A stretch of DNA of 64,000 nucleotides from an uncultured Eubacteriales bacterium (lineage in GTDB: Bacteria > Bacillota > Clostridia > Oscillospirales > Acutalibacteraceae): positions 1 through 64,000 of the forward strand of contig CAQKRU010000003.1 in NCBI GenBank assembly GCA_948823415.1. Direction: 5' to 3'. The notes under the pieces were generated by a model. The model worked only from the letters and a program-made list of their open reading frames with translations. It had not been told where the DNA came from and searched no databases. Position 1 is the stretch's first letter. Each line of letters opens with the position of its first letter. The position numbers and the translations under genes are program-made. Shown one piece after another: positions 25,599-32,839 of this stretch.

Positions 25599-26975
25599 CT
25601 AAATTTTAATTTTTTCGGCGATGTAGTCGACCAGCTTATCGATAGAAACGCGCTCCTGCTGCATGGAGTCGCGGTGGCGCACGGTGACACAGCTGTCGGC
25701 CTCGCTGTCGAAGTCATACGTGACACAAAATGGCGTGCCGATCTCGTCCTGGCGGCGATATCTCTTGCCAATGGAGCCGGCCTCGTCGTAGTCGACCGTG
25801 AAGTGCGCGGAGAGCTGACTGTAGACCTTGCTAGCGCCGTCGCTTAGTTTTTTCGATAATGGGAAAATGGCTGCCTTAAATGGTGCCAAATTCGGGTGAA
25901 GCCTCAACACTACGCGAGTATCACCGTCTTCGGTGGTTTCTTCGTCGTATGCATCGCAGAGGAACGCCAGTGCGACCCTGTCCGCGCCCAGTGAAGGCTC
26001 GATCACGTATGGAATGTAGCGCTGGTTGGAGTCGGGGTCGAAGTACTCGAGGCTCTTGCCGGAGTGCTCTTGATGCTGCGTCAGATCGAAGTCGGTGCGA
26101 TCGGCAATGCCCCAAAGCTCGCCCCATCCGAACGGGAACAAGAATTCGATGTCGGTAGTGGCCCGCGAATAGTGCGAAAGCTCCTCTTTAGAGTGATCGC
26201 GAAGCCGAATGTTATCGGACTTTAAGCCCAAGTTCAAGAGCCAGTTTTTGCAAAAATCGCGCCAGTAGTTGAACCATTCAAGGTCCGAGCCGGGCTTGCA
26301 AAAAAACTCAAGCTCCATCTGCTCGAACTCACGCGTGCGAAAGATAAAATTGCCCGGAGTAATCTCATTGCGAAAGGACTTCCCGATCTGAGCGATGCCA
26401 AAAGGCAGCTTGCGCCGGGATGTGCGCTGAACATTAGCGAAATTCACAAAGATACCCTGCGCTGTTTCGGGCCGCAAGTAGACCTCATTCTTCGCGTCCT
26501 CGGTCACGCCTTGAAAAGTCTTAAACATCAGGTTAAACTTGCGAATATCAGTGAAGTTCGCGGCGCCGCAGACCGGGCAAACAACGTGATGCTCCGTTAT
26601 ATAGGCGTTCATCTGATCAAAAGGCATGCCGTTGGCGTCACCACCGGCGCTCTCGATGAGTTTGTCCGCCCGATGCCGAGTTTTGCATTCTCTGCAGTCC
26701 ATCAAAGGGTCAGAGAAATTGCCCAAATGCCCCGAAGCGACCCAAGTTTGAGGGTTCATCAAAATAGCAGAATCCAGCCCCACATTGAGCTTGCTTTCGC
26801 GAATGAACTTCTGGCGCCAGGCATCCTTAATATTATTCTTAAACTCCACGCCCAACGGGCCGTAGTCCCAGGAGTTCGACAAACCGCCATAAATCTCGGA
26901 CCCAGGGAACACAAAGCCTCTGTTTTTGCACAGAGCCACGATTTTTTCCATAGATTTTTCGCTGTTTAATAGCAT
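25599..26975 (-). CDS. glyS: Glycyl-tRNA synthetase (dimeric, eukaryote/Bacillota type)
   Basis: 458 residues. Single-chain class II enzyme. Glu-Ile-Tyr-Gly-Gly near the N-terminus, paired Cys-x-x-Cys sites (Cys-Arg-Glu-Cys and Cys-Pro-Val-Cys) and Pro-Glu-Thr-Ala-Gln-Gly-Ile-Phe-Val-Asn-Phe, then Arg-Asn-Glu-Ile (motif 2). AAAGGAGG lies 9 bases before ATG 26975. No T-box leader: the promoter is only about 27 bp upstream. Its 5' region seems to be the source of repeats in the secreted-gene array to the right. Confidence 0.95.
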   Translation of the reverse strand: MLLNSEKSMEKIVALCKNRGFVFPGSEIYGGLSNSWDYGPLGVEFKNNIKDAWRQKFIRESKLNVGLDSAILMNPQTWVASGHLGNFSDPLMDCRECKTRHRADKLIESAGGDANGMPFDQMNAYITEHHVVCPVCGAANFTDIRKFNLMFKTFQGVTEDAKNEVYLRPETAQGIFVNFANVQRTSRRKLPFGIAQIGKSFRNEITPGNFIFRTREFEQMELEFFCKPGSDLEWFNYWRDFCKNWLLNLGLKSDNIRLRDHSKEELSHYSRATTDIEFLFPFGWGELWGIADRTDFDLTQHQEHSGKSLEYFDPDSNQRYIPYVIEPSLGADRVALAFLCDAYDEETTEDGDTRVVLRLHPNLAPFKAAIFPLSKKLSDGASKVYSQLSAHFTVDYDEAGSIGKRYRRQDEIGTPFCVTYDFDSEADSCVTVRHRDSMQQERVSIDKLVDYIAEKIKI

Positions 26976-27001
26976 GAAAAAGGCCTCCTTTTGCTGACAG
27001 T

Positions 27002-27031
27002 ATTATAATTCAGCAAGGAGGAACTTGTCAA
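27002..27031 (-). promoter_or_regulatory. Promoter of glyS
   Basis: On the minus strand TTGACA (27031-27026), 18-bp spacer, TATAAT (27007-27002). The surrounding 38 bp are repeated exactly at 27723-27760. Confidence 0.85.
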
Positions 27032-27039
27032 TTGCCTAG
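27002..27039. repeat. 38-bp direct repeat, copy 1 (glyS promoter)
   Basis: Identical to 27723-27760. It contains the complete -35 and -10 elements of glyS. Confidence 0.9.
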
Positions 27040-27080
27040 TATATATTGAATAACCGGGGAAAATTATTGTCTTCGTTAAA

Positions 27081-27626
27081 TTATTTATGGTCTGGGAACA
27101 TTACAAATTTCAGAGAATCGCTTCTTATGCCTAATTTTGTTAGTGTATTTTTAAATTCTTCCTCCGAATACAGTTCTTTTGCGTTTTCGCTATTGGGTTC
27201 TATTACGGTATACGCATTGCGAAATGTTGGGTTAACTGTGGTGTCGACATCTAAGAACGTACACTTATCAGGATTATAAGCATTATCCCAATCTACAATA
27301 TATTTTTGTACCTGATGTTTATGATCTGGACTGTCGTTAAAAATTACAATATTATACTTATCATAAAGCTTTTCAGCATCCATATTAAACTCAGATTCAA
27401 AATGACCTGTTGGGTTAATACTAAGAGGCCTATGGAAATTGTTTGTTTCTGACGAATCTGCCTCTTCGTTATTTTGCGAATTCGCCTCAAAAGGAGGAAA
27501 CTCATCGTCAAACTTAGCGCTTGCATTTAAACAACCAAAACTCAATGAAGCAATTAAGATTGTAAAGCTCAAAAAAGAAGCCTTAACCAAATTTTTAAAA
27601 TTCGGGCTTAAAATAAAATTTCTCAT
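27081..27626 (-). CDS. Secreted/lipoprotein-like protein of unknown function, array member A
   Basis: 181 residues, no recognised family. N-terminal signal segment (about 12-36, ending Ser-Leu-Ser-Phe-Gly-Cys-Leu-Asn-Ala-Ser-Ala), then an acidic linker rich in Glu/Asn and a globular-looking C-terminal half (about 75-181). The segment Tyr-Asn-Ile-Val-Ile-Phe-Asn-Asp-Ser-Pro-Asp-His has the look of a Rossmann-like strand, but I cannot name it. GTTAGGAGA precedes the ATG. First of six tandem genes with related signal peptides. Confidence 0.7.
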   Translation of the reverse strand: MRNFILSPNFKNLVKASFLSFTILIASLSFGCLNASAKFDDEFPPFEANSQNNEEADSSETNNFHRPLSINPTGHFESEFNMDAEKLYDKYNIVIFNDSPDHKHQVQKYIVDWDNAYNPDKCTFLDVDTTVNPTFRNAYTVIEPNSENAKELYSEEEFKNTLTKLGIRSDSLKFVMFPDHK

Positions 27627-27722
27627 AAAAACAATCTCCTAACAAATTTTAATGAATAAAAAATTGACTAATCATAGATTTTTAGCCATTTAACACAAAA
27701 ACAACCCTCCTTACTGACTATA

Positions 27723-27760
27723 ATTATAATTCAGCAAGGAGGAACTTGTCAATTGCCTAG
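27723..27760. repeat. 38-bp direct repeat, copy 2 (promoter of array member A)
   Basis: Exact copy of 27002-27039. On the minus strand it gives TTGACA (27752-27747), an 18-bp spacer and TATAAT (27728-27723), which drives member A. It also carries the stop codon of member B (27757-27759). The region 27040-27722 is thus one gene unit bounded by direct repeats. Confidence 0.9.
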
Positions 27761-28050
27761 CATATGGCGCAGCAACCTTTCTGGAAGCGAGTTTTAGTTT
27801 TGACAGAGGGATAAGCTTGGTTGTACATTGCGTCGACCCATCTTTTAAAAGCGGCTAGTTCATCATCTTTATCTTCTTGAGAGGCAGCGTCATCTACTGG
27901 AGGGGAGTTCGTAAAGCTGGTTGTAGATTCACCATCCTTAGCAGTACTGGCGCTATGGTAACAGCAGATGCTTAATGCGCTAATCAAGCTAATAAGGCAC
28001 ATCAAAACGGATGCAACAGACTTCTTATTTTCTGAATTAGAATTTAACAT
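27757..28050 (-). CDS. Small exported protein ending in a CaaX-like CAIC, array member B
   Basis: 97 residues, unknown family. Starts Met-Leu-Asn-Ser-Asn-Ser-Glu-Asn-Lys-Lys, then a hydrophobic segment (about 12-32) ending Ser-Ile-Cys-Cys-Tyr-His-Ser-Ala-Ser. The mature part is acidic and short, and ends Lys-Gly-Cys-Cys-Ala-Ile-Cys. The last four residues fit a eukaryotic CaaX box. GTTAGGAGA precedes ATG 28050. The signal region is closely related to member C. Confidence 0.68.
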   Translation of the reverse strand: MLNSNSENKKSVASVLMCLISLISALSICCYHSASTAKDGESTTSFTNSPPVDDAASQEDKDDELAAFKRWVDAMYNQAYPSVKTKTRFQKGCCAIC

Positions 28051-28189
28051 AAAAATAATCTCCTAACAAGTTTTAGATTTTGGGTTTAGAAATAGTAAAT
28101 AAATGCAGAATTTTTTCCACTTAATGATATAAAAAAGGGACCCCATTTGCAGCCTGGACTTATGCAAACGGATAAAAAGATAAATCAGG

Positions 28190-28522
28190 CTACTGCGGAC
28201 TGCAGTTGCCGTTAAGATAGTTTTTGTGACGAACCATCTCAAGAAAAATTGCAGCGTTAAGAGGCATGGTTTCTGGCTTTCTTGATTTATCATCAAAAAT
28301 TTGTTCTTGCTCGTTTTCACCAGGAGGGTCGCTATAAGCGTATGTGTGCATAAAAGGAAAATCATCTTCTGACTCCGCTTCATTATCTCGCAGAATTGTA
28401 TCCCTAACGGCTACTGCACTGTTACGAAGGCAACAACCGAAATTTAGTGCAGAAAATAAAACTGCAAAGCACATCAAAACGGATGCAACAAACTTCTTAA
28501 TATCTGAATTAGAGTTTAACAT
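28190..28522 (-). CDS. Small exported protein ending in CSPQ, array member C
   Basis: 110 residues. Signal segment (about 9-30, Phe-Val-Ala-Ser-Val-Leu-Met-Cys-Phe) near-identical in pattern to member B. Acidic mature part with Asp-Asp-Phe-Pro-Phe, and C-terminus Gly-Asn-Cys-Ser-Pro-Gln. I start at ATG 28522, nine bases after AGGTGG; a GTG 12 bases earlier overlaps that site. Function unknown. Confidence 0.68.
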   Translation of the reverse strand: MLNSNSDIKKFVASVLMCFAVLFSALNFGCCLRNSAVAVRDTILRDNEAESEDDFPFMHTYAYSDPPGENEQEQIFDDKSRKPETMPLNAAIFLEMVRHKNYLNGNCSPQ

Positions 28523-28652
28523 AAAAGTTACCACCTAATAAATTTTGAATTTTTAGTCAAAAACAGTGATTATTTGTAGAATTTTAGCTATTTAATGATA
28601 TAAAAAGGGCCCCCATTTGCAGCCTGGACAGCATAGAGGAGGCCTATGTTAA

Positions 28653-28991
28653 TTAGAGTAAGATACATTTAGGGCAAAGATCTCCGCGCTTAGATTCTGG
28701 GGCTTCAGTAGACTCGGTTTTGTCCTCTTCTTCGTTATTTTTTTTTGTTTCGTCGTCTTTCTTATCCTCTTCATTATTTTCGTTTTCGTCTTCTTCGCCG
28801 TTCTTTTGCGTTTTTATTTCGGTTGTCGTTTCTTCATGATTGAAACCGTCATCTGTGCCTGAGTATTCTGCGCTGCAGAAGTTACCGCAAAAGCCGCAAT
28901 TTAATGTGAAAAACAAAATTAAAAGGCTAAACAAAGCAGATGTAATCGAGATTTTCTTTTTTGCGTTGAAATGGAACATAAGATTTTTCAT
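28653..28991 (-). CDS. Small exported Glu/Lys-rich protein ending in CILL, array member D
   Basis: 112 residues. Signal segment (about 10-35, ending Leu-Asn-Cys-Gly-Phe-Cys-Gly-Asn) and a very acidic, probably disordered mature part of repeated Glu/Asn/Asp/Lys. The end is Leu-Cys-Pro-Lys-Cys-Ile-Leu-Leu: a Cys-x-x-Cys knuckle and a CaaX-like tail in one. Start at ATG 28991 after AGGTGG. Own promoter at 29109-29137. Confidence 0.66.
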   Translation of the reverse strand: MKNLMFHFNAKKKISITSALFSLLILFFTLNCGFCGNFCSAEYSGTDDGFNHEETTTEIKTQKNGEEDENENNEEDKKDDETKKNNEEEDKTESTEAPESKRGDLCPKCILL

Positions 28992-29108
28992 AAAAATTAC
29001 CACCTAACAAATTTTAATATTTTTCTAAATAAGAAATAAAAAGAGCGACTAATTGTAGATTTTTAGCCATTTAACAGGACAGAAAAACCATCTCCTTTCG
29101 TTAAAGGT

Positions 29109-29137
29109 ATTATAGTTAGCAAAAGCACGCTTGTCAA
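29109..29137 (-). promoter_or_regulatory. Promoter of array member D
   Basis: Minus strand TTGACA (29137-29132), 17-bp spacer, TATAAT (29114-29109), about 118 bp before the start codon. Confidence 0.7.
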
Positions 29138-29153
29138 CAGCTAAGCGCATAAA

Positions 29154-29561
29154 TTAGTTGGGAGATGCGCTTGCACAGGATTTGTTTTGATCTTTCTCTG
29201 TGCCAGTGTTAGTGAGATTTTGCCTGTAATCCTCTTCTTCGTTTGAATCCTCTAATGAGTAAAAATTAATTTCTTGCTCCGAACTCCGAAATTTTTATAG
29301 TTCCGGAATTTCATTATCATTGACCTCTTCGGGCATAGGATTTATGGGCAGCCCAGAGGCATCTACGCCATTTTCATTGATAGGTGTTAGCGGTGTTTCG
29401 GGTTTATCTGCGTTGCCTTCGGTGATAGAATTTACCGGGAGCTCAGGAGCATCTACGCTAGCATTACAGCAAAAACCGCAGGACACTGCGCAGAACAAAA
29501 TTAAAAAACTAAACAGAGCAGATATAATCGAGATTTTCTTTTTTGCTGCGAATCTTAACAC
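29154..29561 (-). pseudogene. Exported protein with an in-frame TAA, array member E
   Basis: GTG 29561 (after TTAGGTG) opens an 88-residue reading that stops at TAA 29297-29295. The same frame then stays open for 46 more codons to a TAA at 29156-29154. The extension is acidic and Ser/Asn-rich like its neighbours and ends Asn-Lys-Ser-Cys-Ala-Ser-Ala-Ser-Pro-Asn. Signal segment about 6-30 (Ala-Val-Ser-Cys-Gly-Phe-Cys-Cys). The mature part repeats Val-Asp-Ala-x-x-Leu-Pro-x-Asn twice. Either a recent nonsense mutation or read-through; the short form may still be made. Confidence 0.6.
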
Positions 29562-29674
29562 AATTTATCACCTAACAGATTTAAAAATTTTCTAAAAGAG
29601 AAATAAGAAGAGTGAATGATTGCAGATTTTTAGCCATTGGTTTAGGGTGTAAGACAAATTGAAAAGTCGTTTAT

Positions 29675-30856
29675 TTAGTGTCGGGAGGGACAGCTAAAGT
29701 GATTATGCTTAGAATACAACACTGACGGAAAATCGTCGGCCTCGTTTCCGCCTGTTGCCCCAGGACTGTAAAAATAATAGGTGCTGGTTGGTTTAGGCTT
29801 GGAAGGAGAACCGCTTGTTTCTTTCCAAAGGCCTGCTGGGGGAGGGGGAATATCTGGTGCTTGCGCAAGAAGGTTAGGCGAGCCATCTCGATGGAAAGAG
29901 CCGCCTTCGCTGTAGGAAAAGTCATCATCAGAAGATGCCCCTCTTTTATCGTAAGGAAAAAAGGCAACAACATCAGAAGCACGTCTGGGTATCGGCAGCG
30001 ATGACGGATGGATCGTCGTATTTGATAAATTTGATGTGTTAGGGAAGTTGCCAGCCCCTCTGTTGCCATAGGTTAGAATAATGTTATCTTCTTGACTATG
30101 TTGAAATTTTGCCCTTTCAAAGGGATCGTCATTAAAACAATTAAAATCATAAGTTCTCTCTTGTGAATCGTTAAACTTTTTAAGAGTTTCTTGCTTCAAA
30201 TCATCAAGATAATCAGACTCACTAGGATCGTTTTTTGGAGGATAATCTTCTAATAGCTCGTGCTCTGATTTTTTTGCTTCATAATAGTCAAGAGCACTTT
30301 TATATCTTTCTTGATTTTGTGGATCATCAAACCGCCTTTCGGAAAGAGTTTTTGTTAAATTTGGGCGGTGAAAACTGAAATGCCCATAAAGGCTGTCCTC
30401 AAAGTCAAGTAAATTGAGGTCTTTTCGAAAGAATTCATCAGTTGAGGCAGGACGATCAACTGTATTGAGTGACAAATTTTGCGCTTCTTCCGCATCATTA
30501 TTTTGCAAACTTGTAGTCAAAGTGGGGAAGTCGTCATCTTCAAACATGATCCTTGGCTCAGTTTCATCATTTTGAAAATAGGTATCCCAAAGGTGGAATT
30601 CGTCGCCTTCAAACATCATTCTTGCCGTAGCTTCGTCGTCAGGCAAACCGGTGTCCCAAAAAGGGAAGGCGCCATCTGCTGTGCCATTATTTTGGATGCC
30701 AGCACCATCCGAAACATTGGGGTTTGATGAATACACCTTTATCAACAAAGTAGCGCTAACAAAATTTAACGTGACAAAGAGAATTGCGAGGCCCATCAAC
30801 GCGGACGTAACGGATTTTTTCGTTCTTGCAAGGGAGACCAAAGTAAACTTTTTCAC
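29675..30856 (-). CDS. Large exported acidic protein, array member F
   Basis: 393 residues from GTG 30856, which follows GGGTGG by 7 bases; a longer reading has no ribosome site. Signal segment about 10-35 shares Lys-Lys-Ser-Val-Thr-Ser-Ala-Leu-Met with members B and C. A repeat of about 23 residues (Phe-x-x-Trp-Asp-Thr ... Arg-x-Met-Phe-Glu-x-Asp) occurs twice with a decayed third copy near residues 55-120. The rest is polar, rich in Asp, Ser, Pro and aromatic residues, and ends His-Phe-Ser-Cys-Pro-Ser-Arg-His. No family recognised. Confidence 0.7.
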   Translation of the reverse strand: MKKFTLVSLARTKKSVTSALMGLAILFVTLNFVSATLLIKVYSSNPNVSDGAGIQNNGTADGAFPFWDTGLPDDEATARMMFEGDEFHLWDTYFQNDETEPRIMFEDDDFPTLTTSLQNNDAEEAQNLSLNTVDRPASTDEFFRKDLNLLDFEDSLYGHFSFHRPNLTKTLSERRFDDPQNQERYKSALDYYEAKKSEHELLEDYPPKNDPSESDYLDDLKQETLKKFNDSQERTYDFNCFNDDPFERAKFQHSQEDNIILTYGNRGAGNFPNTSNLSNTTIHPSSLPIPRRASDVVAFFPYDKRGASSDDDFSYSEGGSFHRDGSPNLLAQAPDIPPPPAGLWKETSGSPSKPKPTSTYYFYSPGATGGNEADDFPSVLYSKHNHFSCPSRH

Positions 30857-30963
30857 AACATTACCACCCAACAAATTTTTAAATTTTACGCGCCCCAAAA
30901 GGGTAATTATAGATTTTTATCCATTTAATGGCACAAAAATAACGATTAATTTTACTGATTAAT

Positions 30964-30993
30964 ATTATAATTCAACAAAAGTGTTTCTGTCAA
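30964..30993 (-). promoter_or_regulatory. Promoter of array member F
   Basis: Minus strand TTGACA (30993-30988), 18-bp spacer, TATAAT (30969-30964). Same spacing and flanking pattern as the glyS promoter. Confidence 0.75.
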
Positions 30994-31050
30994 TTGAAAT
31001 TAACGAGGAATGATTGCAAACTTCAAATTTTCACAAAACCAAAACTTAGC

Positions 31051-31079
31051 TTGACAAAAACGCACTTTTATAATATAAT
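31051..31079 (+). promoter_or_regulatory. Strong promoter upstream of the structured RNA and tRNA-Pro
   Basis: Perfect TTGACA (31051-31056) and TATAAT (31074-31079) with the ideal 17-bp spacer. Confidence 0.85.
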
Positions 31080-31085
31080 CCAAAA

Positions 31086-31325
31086 GGTGTCTACAGTGGG
31101 GATTGTGGATATTTTTGCAAAGAGTAAAAGCTGACTAACTGCCGCACGGAACTGGGGCAGGATTATAAAAGGTCAATGCATTGCTATGGTTCGTGGTTTG
31201 ATGGTTTTATTATTTTCGCCCAATAGTGATTAATTTAGCATTTAAGCGTAATTTGTTTAGCTTTGAATTTAAAAGTATTACGTTTTACCGTGCAGTGTGA
31301 TGGCAGTTGTGCGTAGCCGCAATAA
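31086..31325 (+). ncRNA. Candidate structured non-coding RNA upstream of tRNA-Pro
   Basis: About 240 bases follow a consensus promoter without an open frame. A long-range pairing is visible: AACTGCC-GCACGG (31137-31149) is complementary to CCGTGC (31288-31293) and GGCAGTT (31302-31308), 13 bp with one 8-base bulge. Inside, CGTAAT and ATTACG can form a further hairpin. I do not recognise it as RNase P RNA, tmRNA, SRP RNA or a known riboswitch; a divergent 6S RNA is possible. With no terminator before the tRNA it may be a leader processed off by RNase P. Confidence 0.4.
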
Positions 31326-31338
31326 TTATAAAAAATAA

Positions 31339-31415
31339 CGAGGTGTAGCTCAGTTTGGTAGAGTGCTTGGTTTGGGACCAAGATGCCGCAGGTTCGAGCC
31401 CTGTCACCTCGACCA
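31339..31415 (+). tRNA. tRNA-Pro (anticodon TGG), CCA encoded
   Basis: Full cloverleaf: acceptor CGAGGTG / CACCTCG, anticodon stem CTTGG / CCAAG with loop TTTGGGA (anticodon TGG), T-arm with TTCGAGC loop, discriminator A and genomic CCA at 31413-31415. Confidence 0.95.
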
Positions 31416-31705
31416 GCGCGAGAAAAATTCGTGTTATGTTTACCACCGCATTAGAAGTTGAGAAGAGGTTCGTAACTAAAAAATGTGATTTTTAGGTGAA
31501 ACAAAAAAGTTTGAAGAAATCCGCAAAATTTATAAAAAATTACATCTGCATATTTGTTTTAACAAATATATTTTTCCAATAAAGAAATTTAATTTTGATT
31601 TAAAATGGAGAAATTTAACTTTTTTAGTATATTTTGTGTTATTATAAAAATTTATGTGTTAAAATAAGCTCGGCTGGCCTACTTTTATTATTTGAAGGTG
31701 AGAAT

Positions 31706-32143
31706 ATGCTCAAAAAAATATTATTAATATTCCTATCGTTATCAATGTGCTTTAGCATAAAAACAAATTTTGCTTACGCTGGTGGTCGAGATTATACCAT
31801 TGAAAGTGGCAATAAAAAGACTGTGTATGCTAGCCATGAGACCTTAGAAAAGTTAGTAGAGGCTGAAAAAAAGCAAGAAGAGGGGCAAAAATTAGCACGT
31901 GATGAATTTTTTAAGTATTTTAAGTATGTCCCTGTAATAGGTCAGGTTGGCTCAATTATGAAAGACATTACTGAATCTTTAGAAAAAGGTGTTAAACAGC
32001 TTTTTGGCGATTCTACATTCCTTTCAAGCTGCCGAGATAAGTCTGCAAACAATGGAAAACGTGGGTGCATAATGAAATATACTTATATTGCGCACGATGA
32101 AACACCTGACGAATGGTCGCCGGATTCATGCGAGTTGCAATAA
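31706..32143 (+). CDS. Small secreted protein ending in CELQ
   Basis: 145 residues from ATG 31706, after GAAGGTGAG. Clear Sec signal peptide (about 1-26) with cleavage after Ala-Tyr-Ala. The mature part has a Lys/Glu-rich amphipathic helix (about 50-75), a hydrophobic stretch (Tyr-Val-Pro-Val-Ile-Gly-Gln-Val-Gly) and the C-terminus Asp-Ser-Cys-Glu-Leu-Gln, another Cys at -4. No family recognised. Paired with the next gene (15-bp gap), so likely one operon. Confidence 0.7.
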   Translation: MLKKILLIFLSLSMCFSIKTNFAYAGGRDYTIESGNKKTVYASHETLEKLVEAEKKQEEGQKLARDEFFKYFKYVPVIGQVGSIMKDITESLEKGVKQLFGDSTFLSSCRDKSANNGKRGCIMKYTYIAHDETPDEWSPDSCELQ

Positions 32144-32158
32144 TTAGGAGGGAATAAT

Positions 32159-32839
32159 ATGAAAAAATTTTTTATCGCAAGTATATTAATTTTTAGTATT
32201 ACTTGTAGTTCAATTATATGTGTTGCTTCAGGTGATTTTGATTATGGTATAAATAAAACATCCGACACAGATTTTAATAGTACTGTTAGATATGAAGACA
32301 ACAATGGCAAACTGTTGAACACTACTACATACGATTTTGTACCGTTATTTAACAGGTCTATAATAGTACCTATTAAGGAAAATGTTTCTGCTTTAGTAAG
32401 GTCTTTTTGCAAGATGTGTTCGGGTGGGTACGATTTAGCAAGCACAGTTTTAGCAACCTTTTGTGAAGACAATAGTACATATTCAGTTACTGTGACTGCG
32501 GGAAACGAATCCTTAACCGCTAACTCAAAAAATGGTAGTGTATTAATATCAGGAGTGCCAGAAGGTGAGTTTTTTGCGTACATAAGTAACAATGACGACA
32601 CAGAATTGTCCTGCAATACGTACTTAATGGGTGTTGGCTCGGATACCACGCCAGAAGAAGGTTTTAACATAAGTTTAACATGTTATGATAAATTGCCAGA
32701 TGGCAAAAAAACTAACATGTGGTATTGGTTAGGTCCTGTCATTGGTGTGGTTGGCGCTGCCGCAATTGGCGGTGGCAGTTTCGGTGGATACAGAGCTTTA
32801 CACGGAGCAGATGCAAGTGGAGGAGAGTTTGGTCCGTAA
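32159..32839 (+). CDS. Secreted Cys-containing protein with C-terminal membrane anchor
   Basis: 226 residues. Signal peptide (about 1-24), extracellular region with five cysteines spread between about 80 and 180, and a single membrane helix near 190-210 (Trp-Tyr-Trp-Leu-Gly-Pro-Val-Ile-Gly-Val-Val-Gly) followed by a short Gly-rich tail. Type I topology. The strand-rich Thr/Ser/Val centre suggests a beta sandwich. Function unknown. TTAGGAGGG precedes the ATG. Confidence 0.7.
   Translation: MKKFFIASILIFSITCSSIICVASGDFDYGINKTSDTDFNSTVRYEDNNGKLLNTTTYDFVPLFNRSIIVPIKENVSALVRSFCKMCSGGYDLASTVLATFCEDNSTYSVTVTAGNESLTANSKNGSVLISGVPEGEFFAYISNNDDTELSCNTYLMGVGSDTTPEEGFNISLTCYDKLPDGKKTNMWYWLGPVIGVVGAAAIGGGSFGGYRALHGADASGGEFGP

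Larger units (their letters stand above)
30857..31705. other. 849-bp stretch without a protein gene
   Basis: Holds the member F leader and promoter on the minus strand and, on the plus strand, a strong promoter, a likely structured RNA, tRNA-Pro and about 290 bp of AT-rich DNA (31416-31705). I see no credible reading frame in the last part. Confidence 0.6.

Noticed and set aside
26976..27031. T-box riboswitch before glyS
   Set aside because: The promoter -10 is only 26 bp from the start codon, which leaves no room for a T-box.
28063..28383. 106-codon open frame overlapping array member C and the leader of B
   Set aside because: No ribosome site and it runs in another frame through a gene with a clear signal peptide and start.
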